Of a DNA stretch of 64,000 nt, positions 12,801-21,800 are shown piece by piece; within the stretch, counting starts at the first letter, position 1; every line of letters begins with the position of its first letter. A model generated the notes under the pieces. The model did no database searches, had not been told where the DNA came from, and saw only the letters and a list, made by a program, of their open reading frames with translations. A program made the position numbers and the translations under genes. The stretch lies in assembly GCA_012861695.1 (NCBI GenBank), contig JAAOOA010000116.1, positions 25,534,970-25,598,969 on the forward strand. The letters run 5' to 3'. This DNA is from Trematomus loennbergii. Taxonomy: Eukaryota; Chordata; Actinopteri; Perciformes; Nototheniidae.

Positions 12801-15800
12801 TAGTGTGTATTCGTCATTCAAAAGAGGCAACAACCGGAAGAAGAGAAGAAGAACAGACTGCGTGATCTAAACAAACAGCAAATAGCGTGTGCGTTCCATT
12901 TTCACTCTCGTCCATCGAAAACATGTTTCATGCGGTACTGGAGCTATCAGCCTGTGTTGCTTGTGGAAGACATTCCCAACCAACCGTTTCGCTTCTCATG
13001 CACTGATTGCTAGCTGAACAGCCAATCAGAGTGTTTCTTGGTCCGACTGCCTGTGGCCGACGCATGGCCGATTCAACATGTTGAATCGGCCATGCGTCGG
13101 CCATGAAAGGCCAAATAAGGCGGTCACGGCCGACGGTGCGGGACACCCAAATTGATTTTGGGCGACAGGGCACGCTTCGTCGTCCAACTAACGAAGACGG
13201 CCGATTTCGGCCTGGTGTGTCAGGGCCTTTAGTTCCGGTGACGGGGATTCTTAGTGCTTCATCTTACCAAGTCATTTTCGACCATTCTATGCTTCCAACT
13301 TTGTGGAAACAGTTTGGGAAGAACCTTTCTGTTCCAGCATGACTGTGCCCCACAAAGCAAGGTCCACAAAGGCATGGTTGGATGAGTTTGGTGTGGAAGA
13401 ACTTGACCTCAACCCCATTGAACACCTTTGGGATGAACTAGAACGGAGAGCCAGCCTCTCTCCTCATTGTCTGACCTCAGAAATGCTCTTCTGGATTAAT
13501 AGGCAAAAATTCCCACAGACACACTGCAAAATCTTGTAGAAAGCCTTCCCAGAAGAGTGGAGGCTGCAATGACTGCTTCAGATCTAAAGCATTTTGTGTC
13601 AACACATTACATCATCATTAGAAACGTGCTAATCCCAGCTGTGTTTCTCTGCTTCTTTTGCAGATGAAGAGGCTCCTTGGGTGGCAGCCGTGGTGACGTT
13701 TGTCGTCACGGCGATGGCAGTGGCTCTGGTGGTGATTGCGGTGGTGTATCGGAAACGCATATCCCGCTTTCTCTGTCCAAAAGACGAACTGCCTCAGCAC
13801 TTTAACGAGGTGTGTATGTGTATTTTTTAACAACAAATATTTTGGTTTATCAATCTCAATATTCTAATTTATCAAATACATGTAGTGCATTATAAAATAC
13901 AATATTTGCCTCTGAATTGTAGTGGAATAGAATAGTAAAAGTAGCAGGACATGTAATTACAAAAGTAAAGTACCTTAAAATGTTTACAATTACAAGTAGT
14001 TAAGTAAATATAAAGTATCAGCATCAAAATATACTTAAAGTACCAAAGTAAAAGTATTCATTATGATTGGCCCATTCCAGAATAATATGAAATGTTTTAT
14101 AATGATTGATCATTACTATGAAGGTAGATATGGTGCAAAATGCGAGAGCGTGTAAAACCTGATGTGAGCACTTGCAGAAAATAAATCTGAGCTTGTGTGC
14201 ATACATTTACACTTATAAAATATCCATGTATCTGTGAACCACATTTGAAGTCACAGAAGAAGAAAAAAAGTGTTTGTAGCTTGTAGAAAAAAAATGAACT
14301 TAGTGATGAAATGTTCACTTGCAGTAAAATATATTTTCCATTACAACTGCAACTTGGTTATTACAACCTCTCAAATCAGTCATTACATCTTCACGAATCT
14401 GCTCTGTGGCAGTATAAATCGACGAATCTGCGGCCTTGACTTTTGCTACACTTCTTGCGATGAATGTGTCGCTAAAGTAATTTTCAACTGTAGATGTGGG
14501 GGGAGGGAGGGGGGTTGGAGCTAAGGGGCGGAGCTATCAGAACGAGGAGGCGCAAGCTCGGGTTCCAGGGCCGGTTCGGAGCTTGTGCCTGATAAGCACC
14601 GTTTTTTCCTGTTCACGCCGCGGCGTTGCCGGCTCTTTTCCCCGAAAACTGGTTCTTACCAAACTCGAAAAAAGTGTCGGTCTAGTCTAGAGTAGTGATG
14701 TGTCGGTCGCGAACAAGCCGATTCTTTTGAACGGCTCTTTGGTACGAACGAGGGGAACCGAGTCCTACTTGGTGAGAGCTGTTCTTGTTATCGTTCAATC
14801 GTTGGTCCGCACTCACTGCCTGCCAAAATCCACTCGCCTTTTAAAAAGCTTGATTTTGTTCCCCAAACGTATTCTGTGAAGACCCGCCCCTACTCTGATT
14901 GGTAGGTTTCAGCACGAGGAGTGAGATGGGGTGGGTCTTAACGGAATACGCGCGAGAGAGAAGTCATAACAAGTGGTACAGGACAGGTAGACGAACGTGT
15001 TTTTCGGATGGAAAATGAGCCAAACGCGAAAACGCAGCAGCATTTGGATTCACTTCAACCAAAACCCAGGCAGTGATAAAGCGCACCATTTGTAAAGGCA
15101 AAATATCCTTTAAAGCAGGGTCAACAAATAATCTCCATCGCCACTTAAAAACACAGTATCTAATATTAAGAGTTGCATGAATTTCATTCAAGGCAAGGCA
15201 ACTTTATTTACTTAACACATACAGAGGGTAAATTCAAAGTACATTCACTGACATGATGACATGGATATGGCGCCACCTTGTGTCATGTTTACAATGCCGA
15301 TTATTGACATTAGGTCTGGCAATACAGTCAATCATTATCCTGGTGATTATTTTGCAGATAAACCTAGTAACCCCGCCCCCTTTAAAAAAACGGCTCTTTT
15401 GAACGGCTCTTTGAAAGGAACGGAGCCATAAGATCCGGCTCCCTTCAAAGAGCCATAATTCCCATCACTAGTCTAGAGGCAAGAACCGCATACGTCACGC
15501 TTACGTCGGAGGGGGGCGAGATTAACCTGAACTAACAGTTTATGGAGAGTAAGGCAAATAAAAGTTTAAACAAGCAGTAGCGCTGAGCAAAGTGACTAGA
15601 ATGCAACCACACACTTGTAAAAGAAACACACTTTATAAAGTCAGGCAACGCAAACCAGTAACCAGGCTTCGTGTGATTCTGTTTATTTGTAGCCTACCTT
15701 ACTTCGCTGTTATTGATCATTGTGGAGGGGGCAGACGTTTTGTTTTGTATTATAGCAGCTATCAGATGGAATCAATACATGGGCTGCACAGGTTGTCATG

Positions 15801-18800
15801 TCCGACTATCACAAGTAGAATCATAATGAAAAATACGCCGGTAAAATGTGCCTGTAGAAAACGGCTTATGCCACAATAGGATAGCAACAAGTAGCCTAGT
15901 CATAGTCAGTGTAGCTTCGGTTGCTATGCTAACATCACCCATTTTATACCAGAGAAACTTAACAGCGTTGTGATGCCGAACAGCGTCAATTCATACTGAA
16001 ACACATTAACTTATGGGGAATTGGGGATATTTATCAGCTGCTTGTGTGACAGTCAGACAGTGAATAGGCCTACTTTACAGCGGCCGCTGCTGTGAATTAA
16101 CGGGAGAATAAACTCCAGTGGACGAGCAGCACTGCAGCGGTCGGTAAATGCCGCTGTAACACATTAATCAAGGCCCAGACACACCAGGCCGAAATCGGCC
16201 GTCTTCGGTTGTCTGACGAGGAAGCGTGCCCTGTCGCCCAAAGTCAATTTGGTGTGTCCCGAACCCTCGGCCGTGACACGCCTTATTTGGCCTTTCACGG
16301 TCGACACACGGCCGATTCAACATGTTGAATGTCGGACACAAGCTATCGGGCCAAGAAACCACTCTGATCAGCTGTTCAGCTAGCAAATGAGAAGCGAAAC
16401 GGAAGTGAGGGAGTAAACAAACGATTTAAGAAGGCACAGGACAGCAGAAGCCTGTACTACGATGCCGGATTTTCGCTTAGCCGGCTGACTTCAGGGAAAA
16501 CTCGGGCTTTCCGGTCCACGACGCTGGTTCTCTTTTTAGCGGGCTAGATCTCCATGGTAACTTATGCTGAGCGGCAAACCTGCTCCGGAGCAGGTTAGGT
16601 GGCAGGCTAAGAGATCAACTCAGTGAAAGCACCGCCTGCTGACCAATCAGAGCTCCGTGTGCGGAGTTTAAAGCGATCAAGTCATATTACAGGATAGAGG
16701 AAATACAGAAAAACTGCCGATTCAGGAAAGACGGCCGGCAAAAATCAACTGACTGTGTGAACGTGAAAATGAATAGAATATCCCCTCCCATCTTCAGAGC
16801 AATCTGACTATTATAACATTAGCGTTAAGAAAGCTTACTTAAATATGCCACAACATAAGTAACCGGATCAGAGTAACATTAAGTACAGTCCGCGGCACTG
16901 TGAGTGCAGACGTCGATGTGTCCCATTATCATTCATATCATATCACATAATAATGTATCATATATTTCCTTATCTGAGTCAGCTTCTTGAGCCGTATCTG
17001 GCCGTGCAACACTCACAGTGTCACATACTGTATGCAGAAGTATTATTTTAAGCAACACATTAAGTTGACGAAACACTCGAGTCAAATTCTCCTAATTAAA
17101 GTCAGATCCACTCGTGTCTTAGACGGGGCAGTGATATCATAAACCTGTTAATGTACGCATTCAAACACTTTTTCTTTTACCAGCTGTATTCACCTTGCAG
17201 CTGCAGCTATGTGGCTTTTATCCTGGATAAAGTGTTTAAGTCATGGATGTTTAAAGTTTAACTTCTTCATATTGGACTAATATTAAAGTTCACTTTTCAT
17301 TCAGGAAGTATGACGCTGCGCTGTCAGTACGCTTGTCCATGTTTGAGATTGGTCGAATGCTCCAAATACCACCCCTTTCATGTGAACGCGCACCTAACTA
17401 GATAGGACACGGCTGGCTTGAGCGATCCACTTGATAACCAGCGTCGTAGTACAGTTTAGCGAGAGCGCGTATGTTTTGGATTGGGCCAACCGGCTAACTC
17501 AAACAATATCCAGGTTAGGAAAATCCAGGTTCGTAGTACAGGCCTCAGCTAAACCCCAGCAGGTGATACTTAAAGACATCAAACATAGCCCTTAAATGTC
17601 CTCTCTTACCTCCCACACATAGCAGGGACATCTCTGATATCGGCGGGAGCGTCCCGGCAGTCCTCTGCTGAGAGCTCCGTGATTTGTTTGGTCAAGTCCG
17701 GTTTTTCATCTCATCGGTTTATTTGTCAGTATAAAGTTGCAGGATTAGTCTCAAGTACCTCAACATTGTCCTTAAGTACAGTGTCTAAGTAAATGAGATA
17801 CTGTCTACTGCTGTTCATTTACCTATTGTGAGTCGCCTCGGATAAAAGCATCACATGGAAATGTAAATTTAGCAAGAATGGCCATTATTACATTACATAC
17901 ATTACTTGCTGACTCAATAAACTACACACCTGCCAGAACACTGCGATCATCAGATGCAGGTCTATTAACTGTGATTTTATAGTATGTCTGCACTTTATGC
18001 GCTCATTTCATCATTCATGTATTTTTATATTCTAAAACATGTTTTCGATGGACGAGAGTGAAAATGGAACACACGCTATTTGTTGTTTGTTTATATCAGT
18101 CTGTTCTTCTTCTCTTTCTTCCGGTTGTTGCCTATTTTGAATGACGAATACACACTACTGCTGGTAAGGAGAGTTATTGCCACTCACGCATGCGCAGTTC
18201 GTACGTGCTCGGCTGAAGTCTTTGCGGTGTGTTCCAGTGCGACACATGGCCAAGACGCAGGAGAACTCGCCGACGCAACAGTCGGTGTCGGTGTCGGCGA
18301 GTTCTCTGGTGACTGCCTGGGTGTCAGGGCCTTAATCAACAATGAACCACGGCACTCTGGAGAAAAGTACAAGGTTGGAGAAGTAGTTATTTAATTTAAT
18401 CTGGCTTCGTATGATTAAAAGTAACACGATCATCGACCCGACGCATGTCCCCCATTGTTGTTTGTTGTGAGCGAAGCACGGAGCTAGAACGGGAGCTGAG
18501 TTGGTTTGAAAGGGGCTGCGTCATTCTGATAGCTCCGCCCCTTAGCTCCAACCCCCTCCCTCCCCCCACATCTACAGGTGAAAATTACTTTAGTGACACA
18601 TTCATCGCAAGAAGTGTAGCAAAAGTCAAGGCCGCAGATTCATCGATTTATACTGCCACAGAGCAGATTCGTGAAGTTGTAATGACTGATTTGAGAGGTT
18701 GTAATAACCAAGTTGCAGTTGTAATGGAAAATATATTTTAAAAATATATATTTTTCTGCAAGTGAAATTTCATCACTAAGTTCATTTTTTTTTCTACAAG

Positions 18801-21800
18801 CTACAACACTTTTTTTTCCTTCTGTGACTTCAAATTTGGTTCACAGATACGTGGATATTTTATACAAGTGTAAATGTATGCACACAAGCTCAGATTTTTT
18901 TTCTGCAAGTGCTCACATCAGGTTTTTACACGCTCTCGCATTTTGCACCATATCTACTTTCATAATTAAAGTGTTATCAAAGCTGGTAAAGGTGAAGCTA
19001 GTTTGAATGAGTTTGTATACTGCAGGGTAGCTTGTGAATTTACTCCAGGTGGAACTAAAGTCTGATTTAAGACTTGATTATATTTCACATCATTCATCCA
19101 AATCTGTAAATTAACTAAAGGTATTAAATAAATGTAGTGGACTAAAAGTACACAATTTACCTCTGAACTATAGTGGTGTAGTAGTAGTAAAACATTTAAA
19201 TACTCAAGTAAACTACAAGTCCCTCAAAATTGTATTTAAGTACAGGACTCGAGTAAATCTACTTTGTTACTTTATGCCACTGGTATTTGTTCAGTAAGGT
19301 GCATTCACACCAGCTGTCGTGGCTTCCTTCCTTGTCTTTCCATTAAGCCACTAGATGCCTTAAAGTGGACCTATCATGCTATATTTAAATGATATATTGT
19401 AGGGCCATACCTATATAAGATATATTTATACGTTTCTGTTTTCAAAATACCAACAGATCATGCATTTTAGCCATCCCTCATTTCGCTCTATGTGCTGTTT
19501 GCTGTCTACGGGTCTGATTCTGCTGACCACGCCCCCCTGCAGGAGAGGGGAGACGTGCTCTGATCAGCTGCTGGGCTGTCAGAAGAGGGGAGAAAAAGAG
19601 ATCTTCGTCCTCCGTGTTTTATTATATAGAGTCGTTATTCATTTGTTTTAAAGCTCAATAAATAACAAAGAAGACCTTTGACCGGCACTTTTCTAATTTT
19701 GTCCGGAAGATTTAAACTTTAACGGACATCTTGACCGGCGAAAGAAACTGAAACTGAAACTCTGCCACACGGTCCCCTCGTTCCTTGGAAAAGGCGGAGA
19801 GGTGGGTGTTTGTCATCTGCTGGTGGACTAACCGGAGAGAATTACAGTGCTTGCCTCGACGGGGAGGGATTGCATTGAATTAAAGCAGCGGGAGCAAACG
19901 CTTGCCTCGGGAGGGAGAAAAAAAGCCACAGCGGAGAATAAACAGAAGGGTAACAATGGTAACTATGGGCGGCGAGTCTTCTTCGCTGCTTTTGTGGCAG
20001 ACTACAGCGCCACTTACAGGCCTGGCATATGTACTACAGCATCTCCAGCGCTTTCGAGCGGCAATGGCCGGCCGTGGCCCACCCCATTCCCCTGATAGGT
20101 GGAGAGTTGGCCCAATAGCCGTAGCGCCACTTCTGTGACGTCATAGAAGTGTTCAAATCTGGATCAGTTTTGATCAGATCCGTTGCAGACCCTTTTTTAG
20201 AGATTTGGGTATGGAGGAAAATAGAGAGGGTTGTGTTTTCTGACACTTGGTGAGTTCCCTGGAACACCGGGGACACATATTCATGTATAAAAGACGTACA
20301 AAAGTGCATTTTGCATGATAGGTCCCCTTTAAACAGACAGTTCTAACTCGTTTCTTTCCTTTAAATTAGTCACAGTTTGAAGTGTTGATTGGCCTCCGAT
20401 GGTTTAGATGATGTTGCGATGTGTTTGCTCAAAATAAAATAACAAACTTTTGCACATGCAACAAAGAAAATAGGCCTTTACAATATTCAAAAGAAATAGG
20501 CAAAACTCAAATAAATAACAAACAACTTAGGTATTCTTTCTTTCTTGATAATGCTTATAACTTCATAACTTAAAGGGTACTTGTACGATTTGTGTGTACA
20601 TGTACGTGTACGGTTAAAAACTGTTCCTCGACGGCGTCTCTCAACAGGTTGCCCATCACTGTGGCTTTAGCACAGGCGCCGTGGGAAATGTAGTCCTTTA
20701 TAGTGCGTTGACTACAGACGTCACAATTAAGTGGCCTTTCTTATAAAAGCAAAATACTGGCTCTAACACCAGCCTTTTATAGTCCGGTTGCATCGAACCC
20801 TGGTGCGTTTAGCCGCTTGGTGCGGTTCATTTGGGTCGGTGTGAACACAGTCCGAGACCTCTGAAGTTAACTAAACAACCGGACTATGGTCCGCTAAAAT
20901 AGGTGGTCTCGGACCGCTTGCTAGTGAACTCTGGAGCGGTTCATCGCTGGTGTGAACGCAGTCCGCACCAAAACATAGGAAGCGTAGTATTTACGTGTCA
21001 CAAGAATGCGGGTGTCTTCATTTCTTAGTGAAAGAGTGAAGCAGAATGATGTGTTGAACACAGGTTGAACAGTGTCGTGTAAAGTAAAAACAACCATCAA
21101 ACTAAAAGCTATACATAAAAGTCAGAGCCACCTGCCGTCGGTGAAACCCCCTCCTTACTGCAGAACGTCTCATTATATGTGTAATAATGTTTGTATCGCA
21201 CGTTGTCTGATTATATAATCATATGCGCCGTTGCTGTTGATATGCTCTCCAGATCAACAACAGCATGAAAATAATTTACCGATGCTCCATGGCGGAGGCT
21301 CCGGTAGAAATTGCCGGGATTTGCGTTTTACCCCCTTAATGTCTATGGGCTCAGAACAGTCTCATAATACACACATGCACATAGAAGGATTCACACTTGT
21401 ATTTCATGATCCGCAAAAGGATTCACACTTGTATTTCCGGATCCACACTTATGTATGGATCAAAAAACATATGTAAAACTTTTTCTGTATTTGGATTTTA
21501 TTTACATGTATATGAAACGGAACACATTTGTGTGCATTGACAAACACAAGTGTGGATCCGGAAATACAAGTGTGAATCCTTTTGCGGATCATGAAATACA
21601 AGTGTGAATCCTTCTGTGTGCATGTGCAACACACTCTCACTCCCTAAGCGTCCAGGAGTGACGCTTGGTCAGGGTCCGTGGCGTCCAGTTGTGACGCGCC
21701 GAGGCTCCTTCAGCTTCATAAACGGACGCAAAGAGCTTTCAACTGATTGCAATGTATTCCCATCGGCGTCGGTATTTGACGCTCAGGGAAGCACGGCATT

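Larger units (their letters stand above)
14117..18964. mobile_element. 4.8-kb element with ~430-bp inverted arms
   Basis: Arms at about 14117-14543 and 18522-18964 are reverse-complementary with few differences, from TATGAAGGTAGATATGG inward to GGGGCGGAGCTATCAGAA. The copy at 60320-60600 shows the pre-insertion site. The core is non-coding and holds a hAT and Harbinger pieces. The superfamily is uncertain. Confidence 0.7.

Noticed and set aside
16171..18332. Target duplication TTAATCA at the ends of the longer Harbinger copy
   Set aside because: The flanks share letters but not in a consistent 3-bp frame, so I do not claim a duplication.
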